The notes beneath the pieces are model-generated. The model saw only the letters and a list, made by a program, of their open reading frames with translations, made no database searches and was not told where the DNA came from. The position numbers and the translations under genes were made by a program. 64,000 bases of DNA from Candidatus Viadribacter manganicus. Lineage in GTDB: Bacteria > Pseudomonadota > Alphaproteobacteria > Caulobacterales > Aquidulcibacteraceae. Location: contig NZ_CP013244.1 of NCBI RefSeq assembly GCF_001679665.1, positions 2,302,980 to 2,366,979 of the forward strand. Direction: 5' to 3'. This document shows, in pieces, positions 47,965 to 56,495 of the stretch (position 1 is its first letter; each line of letters starts with the position of its first letter).

Positions 47965-48482
47965 TAGTCTCGCAGCTTCGCCATGATGATGCTGTCGCGG
48001 ACGCCGAGGTGGGTTTTCCAATTGCCGCGCAACACGCCCTCGCGCTGGAACCCGCCGCGCAAGAAAAGCGAGATCGAGGCGTTGTTGTCGGGATCGATAT
48101 CGGCCGCGATGCGATGGAGATCGAGCGGGCCGAACCCGTACCCGATCACGAGATTGAGCGCCTTCGAGGCGAGACCACGGCCCGTTGCTGACGGCGTCAT
48201 GATGATGCCGATCTCACCGACGCCGGTGCGCTGCACGAAAAGCGCGATGCGTCCCAACGCTTCGCCGCCGGATTCCGTGATCGCCCACACGTGAGCGCCG
48301 GTCATCGCAAGGGTTTCGGCGATGTATTGGCGCGTTTGATCGACGTCGTGATGCGCGGGGCCCGACCAATAATGATGTGTGCGCTCATCGCCATGCGCCG
48401 CGAACAATGCCTCAGCGTCGCTGATCTCAAGCGGACGGAGCAGCGCGCCGTCGGCTTGGATGGTGGGAAGGCTGTTGGTCAT
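47964..48482 (-). CDS. GNAT family N-acetyltransferase (RimJ/RimL-like)
   Basis: A 172-residue GNAT acetyltransferase. LLRPLEISDAEALFAAHGDERTHHYWSG is the usual N-terminus. The acetyl-CoA-binding segment is GIIMTPSATGRGLASKALNLVIGYGF, with DLHRIAADIDPDNNASISLFLRGGFQREG following. It probably acetylates a small molecule or protein N-terminus; the substrate is unknown. Directly upstream lies a truncated, frameshifted second copy of the C-terminal half of a related gene. Confidence 0.9.
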   Translation of the reverse strand: MTNSLPTIQADGALLRPLEISDAEALFAAHGDERTHHYWSGPAHHDVDQTRQYIAETLAMTGAHVWAITESGGEALGRIALFVQRTGVGEIGIIMTPSATGRGLASKALNLVIGYGFGPLDLHRIAADIDPDNNASISLFLRGGFQREGVLRGNWKTHLGVRDSIIMAKLRD

Positions 48483-48493
48483 GCCTCTCCCCG

Positions 48494-48809
48494 CTAGCGC
48501 GGCGAACGACGCTTGACCAGGACAATGCTATCGCGGGGGGGCCCCATCGCTCGTGCGATCGCCCGGAATGGCGGCGCTGTGCGCGAAGCCCGCGTGTGAG
48601 AACAACCACAGGGATGCTGCGTTTTCTGCGTCGATGTTGGCGCGCAGCTCATTGAGACCGAGGGCGCCGAATGCGAAAGGCTCCACGAGTGCAGGCGCTT
48701 TCGAGGCCAGGCCCAGTCGATGCGCCGCAGCACGCAGGACGATGCCAAATTCGCCGGCGCCGGGCTCTGGAATGAGGAGCGCTAGTCTGCCGAGGGCGTC
48801 GCCGCCATC
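48494..48809 (-). pseudogene. Truncated and frameshifted GNAT acetyltransferase copy
   Basis: On the minus strand from 48809 the frame reads [20 protein letters not shown], then ASKAPALVEPFAFGALGL and ANIDAENAASLWLFSHAGF. This parallels SGGEALGRIALFVQRTGVGE and what follows in the intact neighbour. An in-frame TGA at 48816-48818 precedes it and the N-terminal half is absent. At the run of seven G (48535-48541) the frame breaks; the next frame resumes with PPRDSIVLVKRRSPR, matching VRDSIIMAKLRD. The remnant overlaps the last codons of rlmN in another frame. It is a decayed tandem duplicate. Confidence 0.8.
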
Positions 48810-49924
48810 AGCCGTTCACTCGCGCGCTGCTTAACGCTTTCAGAGCGAAGCTGGCCGCAGGCCGCGAGAATATCGCGCCCGCGCGGCGTGCGGATGGGTG
48901 AAGAATAACCGGCGCGGTTCAGTACTTCGGCGAACGCCTCAATCGTACTCCAGTCGGAGCACTCGTAGTTCGTGCCCGGCCACGGATTGAACGGAATGAG
49001 ATTGATCTTGGCGGGAATGCCGGCGAGCAGTCTCACCAGCGCCTTGGCTTCCGGCAGCGAGTCGTTGACGCCCTTCAGCATTACGTATTCGAAAGTCACA
49101 CGCTTTGCGTTGTTAAGCGACGGATAGGAGCGGATCGCGGCGAAGAGCTCTTCGAGCTGATACTTCTTGTTGAGCGGCACCAGCTGATTGCGAAGCTCGT
49201 CATTGGTGGCGTGCAGCGAGATCGCGAGCATGGCGCCGGTGCGGTCACCTAATTCCTTGATGCGCGGCGCAACGCCGGCCGTGCTCACTGTGATGCGGCG
49301 GCGGCCGATCGAGATGCCATCGCCATCGGAGATGACGTCAATCGCGGTGTCGACGTTATCGAGATTGTAGAGCGGTTCACCCATGCCCATGAACACGATG
49401 TTCGTGAGCTGGCGGTCGCCGTCGTTGAGTGGGCGCTCTTGCGTCGGCCACTCACCGAGAGCGTCGCGCGCGATCATCACTTGCGTGACGATTTCTGCGG
49501 AGCTGAGGTTGCGCACCAGCTTTTGGGTGCCGGTGTGGCAGAACGTGCAGTTTAGCGTGCAGCCGACTTGGCTGCTGACGCAGAGCGCGCCCGCCTTGCC
49601 GACGCCCGGGATGAAAACAGCTTCGGCTTCGATGCCGGGGCCGAGGCGGATCAGCCACTTGCGGGTGCCGTCTGTGCTGATCTGTTGGGTGACGATCTCG
49701 GGGCGCTCAAGCGTGTAGTGCTCTGACAGTGTGGCGCGGAGTTCCTTGGCGACGTTGGTCATCGCCGCGAAATCGGTGACGCCGTAATGGTATATCCAGC
49801 GCCACAATTGCTCGACGCGCATCTTCGCCTTCTTCGGCTCGACGCCGACGCCAATGAGCTTCTCGGCCAGTTCGGCTTTGGAAAGGCCAGCTAGCGAAGG
49901 CTTGGAGGGGAAGGCTGATGTCAC
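48782..49924 (-). CDS. rlmN: Dual-specificity RNA methyltransferase RlmN
   Basis: A 380-residue radical-SAM enzyme that methylates C2 of A2503 in 23S rRNA and A37 in some tRNAs. The iron-sulfur cluster motif CTLNCTFC (Cys122, Cys126, Cys129) is intact. [31 protein letters not shown] and the C-terminal catalytic Cys in [13 protein letters not shown] are present. The last eight or so residues (MAATPSAD) are read from sequence that also belongs, in another frame, to the acetyltransferase remnant. The stop was therefore supplied by a rearrangement, but the protein is essentially complete. Confidence 0.96.
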   Translation of the reverse strand: MTSAFPSKPSLAGLSKAELAEKLIGVGVEPKKAKMRVEQLWRWIYHYGVTDFAAMTNVAKELRATLSEHYTLERPEIVTQQISTDGTRKWLIRLGPGIEAEAVFIPGVGKAGALCVSSQVGCTLNCTFCHTGTQKLVRNLSSAEIVTQVMIARDALGEWPTQERPLNDGDRQLTNIVFMGMGEPLYNLDNVDTAIDVISDGDGISIGRRRITVSTAGVAPRIKELGDRTGAMLAISLHATNDELRNQLVPLNKKYQLEELFAAIRSYPSLNNAKRVTFEYVMLKGVNDSLPEAKALVRLLAGIPAKINLIPFNPWPGTNYECSDWSTIEAFAEVLNRAGYSSPIRTPRGRDILAACGQLRSESVKQRASERLMAATPSAD

Positions 49925-50052
49925 GAAAGCGCGTTATGGGGAGGCTTCGCACGCGCGGCAATCCCCAACTCCGCTTAAGTGCATTGCGGTAGCGCTTGCT
50001 GGGGTCCGATTTGCGGCTAGGGTTTCCGCGGTCGATCAGGGAGAGGGACCTT

Positions 50053-50340
50053 ATGAACGATTATTCTCAATATGGTGGCAGCGATCCGACCGCGATGATG
50101 CAGGCGATGGGGCCGTTTTTTGCGGTTATCGCCATCGTCGGCATTGCGATCGCGGTGTTCTCGATCTTCTGCTGGTGGAAGATTTTCTCCAAGGCGGGGT
50201 TTAACGGCGCGCTTTCGCTGGTTTTCCTGGCAGGCATCATCCCATTAATCGGGCCGATCATCTGCTTGGTGCTCTTTATCTGGTTCGCGTTCGCCGAGTG
50301 GCCGGTGACCAAGCGCGCCAATAATCCGCCCCAACCATAA
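50053..50340 (+). CDS. Small two-helix membrane protein
   Basis: A 95-residue protein. After a polar, Tyr/Ser/Gly-rich start (NDYSQYGGSDPTAMMQAMG) come two hydrophobic segments (about 19-46, FFAVIAIVGIAIAVFSIFCWWKIF, and about 54-78, LSLVFLAGIIPLIGPIICLVLFIWF). The start at 50053 has a GAGAGGGA site. I do not recognise a named family. It stands alone on the plus strand, and its stop directly abuts the convergent EamA stop. Confidence 0.75.
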   Translation: MNDYSQYGGSDPTAMMQAMGPFFAVIAIVGIAIAVFSIFCWWKIFSKAGFNGALSLVFLAGIIPLIGPIICLVLFIWFAFAEWPVTKRANNPPQP

Positions 50341-51252
50341 TCACTCAGTGCGCACGGGAGCTGGCTTCTGCTTGAAGCGCAGCTCCCGGAGCGTGATCAC
50401 GAGGGTGGAGCCAACTACGATCAGTGCGCCAAGCATGGTGATCAGGTTGGGGACCTCGTGGAACAAGACGAAGCCGAGCAGGATCGCGAAAACGAGGCGC
50501 GTGTAATCGATTGGCGCCATTGCGGCGGCGTCGCCCAGCGCCATGCCTTTGATGTAGCAAACCTGCGTCACCAGTCCGAGCACGCCCATCGCTGAGAGTA
50601 GGGCAAGATCGACCGGTTCAGGCCAGCGCCACTCAAGCACGGCGAGCGGGATCGCCAGCACAAACCCCAGCACCGCTGACCACACCATGAGCACCGTCAC
50701 GGTGTGATCGCGGGTCATGACCTTCATGCCGGTTACGGTCATGGCGAAAAGCGCCGCGGAGCTGAGTGCGGCCCCGGCCGGCCAGCCGACGGCGTTCGCG
50801 ATCGATGGCTGCAACATGATCAGCACGCCAAGAAAGCCGGTCAAAGTCGCGCCGAGGCGCCATGGCCCGATCTTTTCACCGAGCACGAAGATTGCCAGCG
50901 GTACGATCCAGAGCGTGCGCGTGAACGACAGCGCGTTCGCTTCGGCGAGTGGCATTTCTTGGTAGGCCCAAAACGCCAACACCATGCCCAAGGTCCCGGC
51001 GAGTGAGCGAAAGAGCAAAATGCCGGGGCGTGAAGTGCGGAACGCGGCGACTGGATCGCGCAAGATCAGCGGTAGCAAAACGATGAGCCCCGCCGCCTGG
51101 CGATAGAAGGTTTGCAGCGCGGGCGAATAATCGTCGCCGAGATATTTGATCAACGACGTCATCAGCGTGAAGGTCACCGCCGAGGAAAGCATCCAGAGCG
51201 CGCCGCGCACATTGGCGGAGAGCTTCTGGTAGCTGGCGCTGAAGTCGACCAT
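50341..51252 (-). CDS. EamA/DMT family transporter
   Basis: A 303-residue ten-helix membrane protein with two EamA repeats (starts about 16, RGALWMLSSAVTFTLMTSLI, and about 155, WPAGAALSSAALFAMTVTGMK). It is an RhaT/YdcZ-like exporter of unknown substrate, not closely similar to the EamA protein at 18930-19865. The N-terminal FSASYQKLSANVRG is polar, as usual for the family. Confidence 0.88.
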   Translation of the reverse strand: MVDFSASYQKLSANVRGALWMLSSAVTFTLMTSLIKYLGDDYSPALQTFYRQAAGLIVLLPLILRDPVAAFRTSRPGILLFRSLAGTLGMVLAFWAYQEMPLAEANALSFTRTLWIVPLAIFVLGEKIGPWRLGATLTGFLGVLIMLQPSIANAVGWPAGAALSSAALFAMTVTGMKVMTRDHTVTVLMVWSAVLGFVLAIPLAVLEWRWPEPVDLALLSAMGVLGLVTQVCYIKGMALGDAAAMAPIDYTRLVFAILLGFVLFHEVPNLITMLGALIVVGSTLVITLRELRFKQKPAPVRTE

Positions 51253-51345
51253 GGCGGCCTTAGTGCGCCGGGCGCGTCCGATTCACAACGCCCGTAACCT
51301 TGCGGCAGGCGCAAGGGAGCCATACTTTGGTCGCGCACTTCACCG

Positions 51346-51546
51346 GTGTCGCCGATCGTCACGCTCACGATCCTCACCGCGTTCTTCTTCTTGCCGACGA
51401 TTATCGCAGGCGCGCGAGGCCACAATGCCTTGGCAATTTTCCTGCTCAACTTCTTCTTCGGCTGGACCGTGATCGGGTGGTTCTGGGCGCTTATCTGGGC
51501 GGTGACCGATAAGCCGCGCGTCGAATACATCTACGCGGTGCGCTGA
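51346..51546 (+). CDS. Superinfection immunity protein family (T4 Imm-like)
   Basis: A 66-residue, two-helix membrane protein with a GTG start. FFFLPTIIAGARGHNALAIFLLNFFFGWTVIGWFWALIWAVTDK matches the superinfection-immunity family pattern (P-T-I-x-A..R..H...I..LN...GWT.IGW..AL.WA). The name comes from phage T4 Imm, which blocks entry of superinfecting phage DNA. Chromosomal copies are common and mostly uncharacterised. It is isolated between two minus-strand genes. Confidence 0.8.
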   Translation: MSPIVTLTILTAFFFLPTIIAGARGHNALAIFLLNFFFGWTVIGWFWALIWAVTDKPRVEYIYAVR

Positions 51547-51549
51547 ACC

Positions 51550-52155
51550 CTACGCCGTCAGCGCATCTTCGATCTCACGCAGCGTATTTTTTCCAAAATA
51601 GAGTTCATCGTCGACGAAGAAGCTTGGGATGCCGAATGCGCCGCGTTTGGCGGCGTTCTCGGTGTTGGCCATCAGCTTCGCTTTCACTTCGTGTTCCTGC
51701 GCGCGGGCGAGCAGACGATGAGCGTCCAGCCCGGAGGCGGCAAGCGCCTCGGCAACCACCGACGGATCGTCCATCTTCTTTGGCGCTTCCCACATGTGGT
51801 GAAAGACGGCTTCGGCGTATTGCGTCAGTACGCCGTCGATTTCGGCCGCCACCGCAGCGCGCATGATGAGGAGCGTGTTCACCGGGAAGAACGGGTTCAT
51901 CTGGAACGCGTCGAGCTTGTGGTGCGCAATGAAGCGGCGAAGCTCCAGCATTTCGTAGGCGAGCTTGTTGGGGATGTTGGCGAAAGCGAACATCGGCGCC
52001 TGGTTGCCGGTGAGCTTGAAGAGGCCGCCCAATAGCACCGGCGTGTAGGTGAATTTGGCGCCCGTGCGCGCTTCGATCTGTGGCAGCACGCGATGGGCGA
52101 GGTAAGCGTTGGGGCTGGCGAAATCGAACAGAAATTCGGCTGTCTTCATCACCAT
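51550..52155 (-). CDS. 2-hydroxychromene-2-carboxylate isomerase family (DsbA-like fold)
   Basis: A 201-residue thioredoxin-fold protein of the HCCA isomerase/kappa-GST group. EFLFDFASPNAYLAHRVLP at the N-terminus includes the Ser that contacts glutathione in this family. GAFGIPSFFVDDELYFGKNTL carries the cis-Pro near the C-terminus. The archetype isomerises 2-hydroxychromene-2-carboxylate in naphthalene degradation. No such pathway is nearby, so a general glutathione-dependent role is likely. The start is either 52155 or 52149; the second would overlap the SDR stop as ATGA. Confidence 0.88.
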   Translation of the reverse strand: MVMKTAEFLFDFASPNAYLAHRVLPQIEARTGAKFTYTPVLLGGLFKLTGNQAPMFAFANIPNKLAYEMLELRRFIAHHKLDAFQMNPFFPVNTLLIMRAAVAAEIDGVLTQYAEAVFHHMWEAPKKMDDPSVVAEALAASGLDAHRLLARAQEHEVKAKLMANTENAAKRGAFGIPSFFVDDELYFGKNTLREIEDALTA

Positions 52156-52892
52156 TTCTCCCCGAACGGCCGCAGATCCATTTCAAAAGTCCAAGCGTCG
52201 CGCGATTGTTGGTGCAGCGCCCAGTACGCATTGGCGATGGAAGCAGGCTCCATCAGCACATCCGGCGGCAAGTTCGCTGCTGCCTCAGCACCGCGGGCTT
52301 GTGCGATGCGATCACGGACGAAAGCAGTGTCGACCCCTGCGTCGATCACGAGGTGGGCGACGTGAATGTTCTGTGGTCCAAGTTCGCGCGCCATGGCTTG
52401 CGCCACGGCGCGTAGTCCCGCTTTGGCGCTGGCGAATGCCGCGTAACCTGAGCCACCGCGCAGACTTGCCGTCGCGCCGGTAAAGAAGATCGAGCCCTTG
52501 CCATGCTTCAGCATGATACGCGCAGCTTCGCGGCCGGTGAGGAAGCCGGCTTTGCACGCCATCTCCCAGACTTTGAAAAACACGCGCTCGGTTGTTTCCA
52601 GGATCGGAAAGTTCACGTTGGCGCCAGGATTGGCGATCACGACTTCAAGTGGCGCGTGCGCGTCCGCGGCTTGTAGGAATGCGCTGATTTCATCTTCCTT
52701 GCGTGCGTCGAGCGCGCGCGCCTCGCAGCGGCCGCCGGCAGCTTCGATCTCGCGCTTCAGCGGCTCCAATTTTTCCGCGGTGCGACGGCCGACGAAGACA
52801 GTGTAGCCCTCGGCGGCGAATTTTTTCGCGATGGCAGAGCCGATGAAGTCTCCCGCGCCGACAATGGCGCAGGTGGCGTTGCGGGCGGACAT
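52149..52892 (-). CDS. Short-chain dehydrogenase/reductase with Phe in place of the catalytic Tyr
   Basis: A 247-residue Rossmann-fold SDR. The cofactor loop is IVGAGDFIGSAIAKKF. At the active site the classical Tyr-x3-Lys reads Phe153-Ala-Ser-Ala-Lys157 (GYAAFASAK), with a Tyr three residues earlier at 150. Related SDRs with the AFAGAK pattern exist, so this may be a distinct branch that uses another acid or is not a classic reductase. It is coupled to the downstream isomerase and divergent from an HxlR regulator. Confidence 0.85.
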   Translation of the reverse strand: MSARNATCAIVGAGDFIGSAIAKKFAAEGYTVFVGRRTAEKLEPLKREIEAAGGRCEARALDARKEDEISAFLQAADAHAPLEVVIANPGANVNFPILETTERVFFKVWEMACKAGFLTGREAARIMLKHGKGSIFFTGATASLRGGSGYAAFASAKAGLRAVAQAMARELGPQNIHVAHLVIDAGVDTAFVRDRIAQARGAEAAANLPPDVLMEPASIANAYWALHQQSRDAWTFEMDLRPFGEKW

Positions 52893-52906
52893 GTTTCGCC
52901 TCCGTC

Positions 52907-52947
52907 TTGACTGGCGACTAGTAAGTCTTGAAAGTGAACTGAGTCAA
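52907..52947. promoter_or_regulatory. Inverted repeats between SDR and HxlR genes
   Basis: TTGACT (52907-52912) and AGTCAA (52942-52947) are reverse complements 29 bp apart. Inside, GACT (52916-52919) and AGTC (52924-52927) form a second inverted repeat. This 70-bp divergent gap is where the HxlR protein would be expected to bind. Confidence 0.45.
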
Positions 52948-52962
52948 TGGCAAAGTGTGCGC

Positions 52963-53424
52963 ATGCGTTGGGATGATCTGGATCGCGAGACTTGCTCGCT
53001 TTCGCGCACGCTTGCCGTGATCGGTGATCGCTGGACTTTGCTGGTGCTGCGCGATGCGTTTTTACGCGTGCGGCGGTTCGAGGATTTTCAGGCAAGCCTT
53101 GGCATTGCGCGGCGCGTGCTGACGGAGCGGCTGAAGCTTTTGGTCGATGAGGGCGTTTTGAAGAAGGTCGCGTATCAAGAGCGACCGGTACGTTACGAAT
53201 ATCGGCTGACGGAGAAGGGGCTTGGGCTCTATCCGGCGCTGGTCGCGCTCGTGCACTGGGGTGATGAGCATTATGCCGGCAAGAAGGGCCCGCCCTTGCT
53301 GCATCGCCACCTCGCATGCGGCCACGATTTCAAATCTGTGATGACCTGCTCGGAATGTGGCGAAGCGATCGATCCGCGCGAAGTGAAGCCCCACGCTGGC
53401 CCTGGCGCGAGGAAGCGAGCTTAG
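52963..53424 (+). CDS. HxlR family transcriptional regulator
   Basis: A 153-residue winged-helix regulator. CSLSRTLAVIGDRWTLLVLRDAFLRVRRFEDFQASLGIARRVLTERLKLL is the HxlR signature, with Cys11 at the position used for redox or electrophile sensing in several relatives. The C-terminus adds a Cys-rich tail (HLACGHDFKSVMTCSECGEA; four Cys) that might bind zinc. It probably represses the divergent SDR-isomerase pair. The start at 52963 follows the family N-terminus. Confidence 0.92.
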   Translation: MRWDDLDRETCSLSRTLAVIGDRWTLLVLRDAFLRVRRFEDFQASLGIARRVLTERLKLLVDEGVLKKVAYQERPVRYEYRLTEKGLGLYPALVALVHWGDEHYAGKKGPPLLHRHLACGHDFKSVMTCSECGEAIDPREVKPHAGPGARKRA

Positions 53425-53933
53425 CCCTTTGCTTTCGGCTTAGTGTTCATCTCTGGAGGCGGGCCGCCCGGCATAATCGGGCGCGCCGGATAGCCGCCAT
53501 GCGCGAGCAAGCGATCGTACATGACGAGCGCGCCGGCGAGGCCGACGTTGAGGCAAAACTTCGTCGGGATTTGCACAACATGCGCGCAGCGCGCGATCAC
53601 CGCCGGCGAAAGCGAGCCGCGCTCTTGACCGAGAATGTATGCGGCCGCTTGCGGGTGCTGAAAACGTGGCAGTTCGACGGCATCGTCGGTGAGTTCGACG
53701 CCGACAAGCTGGCAGCCTTTAGGCAGCAACATCGTTTCCGGCGAGTCCCACGGATAGTAGGGCACGTGATCGAAGCTGCGCGAGGTGTCGCTATTATAGG
53801 CCTCGCGTACCTTGGGGTGCGCATTGATGGTGAAGAAAAAGCTCGCGCCGAATGCGTTCGCGGTGCGCATCAACGCACCGAGATTCATCGGCTTCGAGAT
53901 TTCTTCGGCGCCAATTCCAAAATAGCCGCGCAT
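53421..53933 (-). CDS. SpoU/TrmH family RNA 2'-O-methyltransferase
   Basis: A 170-residue SPOUT methyltransferase. The three SpoU motifs are present: NLGALMRTANAFGA (17-30), YILGQERGSLS (about 98-108) and VVQIPTKFCLNVGLAGALVMYD (about 118-139). The fold is trefoil-knotted and uses SAM to methylate ribose 2'-O of tRNA or rRNA. In the third motif, FCLNVG replaces the usual S-LNVS. It is shorter than TrmB/RlmB enzymes, with no extra RNA-binding domain. Translation is coupled (TGATG) to the lipoprotein upstream. Confidence 0.85.
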   Translation of the reverse strand: MRGYFGIGAEEISKPMNLGALMRTANAFGASFFFTINAHPKVREAYNSDTSRSFDHVPYYPWDSPETMLLPKGCQLVGVELTDDAVELPRFQHPQAAAYILGQERGSLSPAVIARCAHVVQIPTKFCLNVGLAGALVMYDRLLAHGGYPARPIMPGGPPPEMNTKPKAKG

Positions 53934-54232
53934 CAGCCCCTGCGGCAGTTCGTGTAAGGACCGCCGCGCGCGCCGTTGAGCATCGCTTCGTCACCATGCT
54001 CCCAGTATTCCACGGAGCCATTGGTGTAACGGGTGCCTGAGCCGGCCTGAACGCCTGGCAGATGGTAAATTTGGCCAGCGGCGAAGACTTCGGCATTTCC
54101 CTCGCTGGTGAGACGCATGCTGAACGCTGCGCCGCCATCGCAGCGCCAATCAGCGCGCGGCCCGCCTGGGGTCGTTGGCGACGCGCACGCGGCGAGCGCG
54201 AGCAGGGCGGCGGCGAGAGCTAGCTTCTTCAT
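53933..54232 (-). CDS. MliC-like C-type lysozyme inhibitor lipoprotein
   Basis: A 99-residue lipoprotein (MKKLALAAALLALAAC, lipobox LAAC). The mature part has the MliC pattern: DWRCDGGAAFSMRLTSEGNAEVF, IYHLPGVQAGSGTRYTNGSVEYWEHGDEAML and a C-terminal Cys in YTNC. MliC/PliC proteins bind and block host or environmental C-type lysozyme from the outer membrane or periplasm. Domain length fits. The start is taken at the second Met (54232) for a typical signal. Confidence 0.75.
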   Translation of the reverse strand: MKKLALAAALLALAACASPTTPGGPRADWRCDGGAAFSMRLTSEGNAEVFAAGQIYHLPGVQAGSGTRYTNGSVEYWEHGDEAMLNGARGGPYTNCRRG

Positions 54233-54242
54233 AGGCGTCACC

Positions 54243-55100
54243 TCACTTGAACGTTTTGACTTCGCGAAGGCCCACAGATGATGCGAGGCCGCGTTTCATA
54301 CCCTGACTCGCAAACGGTGCGGTGACGTTGCCTTTGGCGTCGACCGCGATCAACCCGCCATAGCCGCCAAGTTTGCGGACATCGTCGATGACGGCGGCGG
54401 CGGCCTGATCCAGACTTTGGCCGGCATAGGCAATGCGCGCGGAGACATCGGCGGCGGCGTTCACGCGCATGAAGTATTCACCGAGGCCTGTGCACGAGAC
54501 TGCGGCCCGTTCGTCTGCCCAGCAGCCGGCGCCGATGATTGGGGTGTCGCCAACGCGTCCGGGCATTTTGCCGTGCAGGCCGCCAGTCGATGTCGCCGCC
54601 GCGAGCTTGCCGCTTGTATCGAGCGCGACCGCGCCGATCGTGCCCGCGCCCGGTAGGCCGCTCTCGGCAGGCACATAATAAGTTTTAGGATCGTCGACCT
54701 TTTCGAACTCTTGGTCGCGCGCGAACGCGCATGCACCCGGGCCGACAAGCAGAACGTGAGAGGTCTTTTCCATCACCCCGCGCGCGACGCGCACGGGTGA
54801 GATGAAACCTTGCAGCGCCGCAACAGCGCCGGCGGCGCGCGTTGCGCCATCCATGACGGAGGCGTCGAGTTCGACGACGCCTGCTGCGTTGGGCGCCGCG
54901 CCCTTTCCGGCAACGTGCAGTCCGCTCGCTTCCAGCGCGCTGGCCATCGCGGTGACCACATCCAGCGCGCTCATGCCTTTGGCGAGCATCGCCGCGCCCC
55001 GGTCGAGCAGGGCGGCCATGTGTTCTTCTTCCGCTTTGTAAGCGCGCTCCGCGATGGCGCCGGCGCCGCCGTGGAGGGCGAGCGCCCAGGTCGAGGTCAT
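54243..55100 (-). CDS. iaaA: Isoaspartyl peptidase/L-asparaginase (Ntn hydrolase)
   Basis: A 285-residue plant-type asparaginase precursor. The autocleavage site and nucleophile is Thr154 in [14 protein letters not shown]; the preceding residue is Gly. ALHGGAGAI at the N-terminus and TGLGEYFMR in the beta subunit are family hallmarks. After self-cleavage the enzyme forms alpha2beta2 and removes isoaspartyl residues from damaged peptides. It lies 10 bp upstream of the MliC-like gene and 16 bp downstream of the membrane protein gene. Confidence 0.93.
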   Translation of the reverse strand: MTSTWALALHGGAGAIAERAYKAEEEHMAALLDRGAAMLAKGMSALDVVTAMASALEASGLHVAGKGAAPNAAGVVELDASVMDGATRAAGAVAALQGFISPVRVARGVMEKTSHVLLVGPGACAFARDQEFEKVDDPKTYYVPAESGLPGAGTIGAVALDTSGKLAAATSTGGLHGKMPGRVGDTPIIGAGCWADERAAVSCTGLGEYFMRVNAAADVSARIAYAGQSLDQAAAAVIDDVRKLGGYGGLIAVDAKGNVTAPFASQGMKRGLASSVGLREVKTFK

Positions 55101-55116
55101 GAGCGGCTCTATAGAC

Positions 55117-55422
55117 CTATTCGACGGGCGCCGCGCTATCGCCTGACGTCACGGCTGTGGAACTCTTGCCGAACATCCCGTTCTTCCAGCCGACATAAAG
55201 CGCAACCAGGGTGGCGGTCGGCACGAAGCTGTCGGCTTGATCGGTGAAGTCGACCAATTCCCATAGGTTCACGAGGCCTGCCGATCCCCACAGGCCTACC
55301 AGCACGATTGTGCCGACGCCTTCAGTGACGCTGCCGAAAATCGGGATGCGCCCCAGCGTCAAGTCGAACAGGTCGATGACGACGGAAAGGGCGAGCCGGA
55401 CAAAATAGCCGCTTCGGGTCAT
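55117..55422 (-). CDS. Uncharacterised small membrane protein
   Basis: A 101-residue protein with about two to three hydrophobic stretches ([50 protein letters not shown]). I do not recognise a named family with confidence. Pattern residues [20 protein letters not shown] suggest a conserved but unnamed protein. It precedes iaaA by 16 bp, so they may share a transcript. Function unknown. Confidence 0.65.
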   Translation of the reverse strand: MTRSGYFVRLALSVVIDLFDLTLGRIPIFGSVTEGVGTIVLVGLWGSAGLVNLWELVDFTDQADSFVPTATLVALYVGWKNGMFGKSSTAVTSGDSAAPVE

Positions 55423-55499
55423 GAGCTAGTTTTGGACCGTCAGCGCGCGAGCCGCTACAAGAAAGCGCAACACACCAGAAAACGCATTTGGGAGATGTC

Positions 55500-56495
55500 A
55501 TGAAAGCGCTGCTCAGCACCAAAATCGGTCCGCCGGAAGCACTGGAATATGCCGACGCGCCTGATCCGGTAGCTGGCGAAGGTGAGGTCGTGATTGCCGT
55601 GAAGGCGGCGGGCGTGAATTTCCCGGACGCACTGATTATAGAGGACAAGTATCAGTTCAAGCCCGAGCGGCCGTTTGCGCCGGGTGGCGAGATCGCCGGT
55701 GTGATCGAGAGCTTGGGACCGGGTGTTACCAATGTGAAAGTTGGTCAGCGCGTCATCGGTTCTCTGGGCTGGGGCGGCATGGCCGAGAAGGTGAAGACCC
55801 AAGCGCAGCGCGTGTTGCCGATCCCGGACAACATGCCGTTCGATGACGCGAGTGCGTTCATCCTTACCTACGGCACTTCATACTACGGCTTGAAGGATCG
55901 CGGCGCGCTGAAGGCTGGCGAGACGCTGTTGATTCTTGGCGCCGCTGGCGGCGTTGGCATCGCGGCGATCGAGCTTGGCAAGGCGATGGGCGCACGCGTC
56001 ATCGCCGGCGTTTCGACGCAAGAGAAAGCAGACTTCGCGAAAGCGGCGGGCGCCGACGACGCTGTCATCTATCCCGCATCGGGCATGTCGAAGCAGGAAA
56101 GCAAAGATCTTGCTGAGGCGTTCAAAAAGGCCTGCGGTGGCGGTGCTGACGTTGTTTATGACGCCGTTGGCGGCGATTATTGCGAGCCGGCGTTACGCGC
56201 GATGGCGTGGAACGGACGCTATCTCGTGATAGGATTTCCAGCGGGCATCCCCACGCCGCCGCTCAATCTGACACTGCTGAAGAGCTCTTCGATCGTCGGC
56301 GTGTTTTGGGGCGCAAGCGTGGCGCGCGAGCCGGAGCTTCACAAAGGCAACGTGCGCGATCTTTTCAAGCTCTATGGCGAAGGCAAAGTGAAGCCGCGTA
56401 TTTCGGCGCGCTATCCGCTGAAAGAAGGCGGCAAAGCTATTCGCGCGCTGATGGATCGTACGGCGACAGGCAAGCTTGTGGTGACAATGGAATGA
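55500..56495 (+). CDS. NADPH:quinone oxidoreductase family protein
   Basis: A 331-residue zinc-free medium-chain dehydrogenase/reductase. It starts MKALLSTKIGPPEALEY and has VNFPDALIIEDKYQFKPERPFAPGGEIAGV and the NADPH-binding loop LLILGAAGGVGIAAIELGKAMGA. Members reduce quinones or enones with NADPH; the substrate is unknown. The ATG at 55500 follows GGGAG. The stop overlaps the next start as ATGA. Confidence 0.92.
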   Translation: MKALLSTKIGPPEALEYADAPDPVAGEGEVVIAVKAAGVNFPDALIIEDKYQFKPERPFAPGGEIAGVIESLGPGVTNVKVGQRVIGSLGWGGMAEKVKTQAQRVLPIPDNMPFDDASAFILTYGTSYYGLKDRGALKAGETLLILGAAGGVGIAAIELGKAMGARVIAGVSTQEKADFAKAAGADDAVIYPASGMSKQESKDLAEAFKKACGGGADVVYDAVGGDYCEPALRAMAWNGRYLVIGFPAGIPTPPLNLTLLKSSSIVGVFWGASVAREPELHKGNVRDLFKLYGEGKVKPRISARYPLKEGGKAIRALMDRTATGKLVVTME

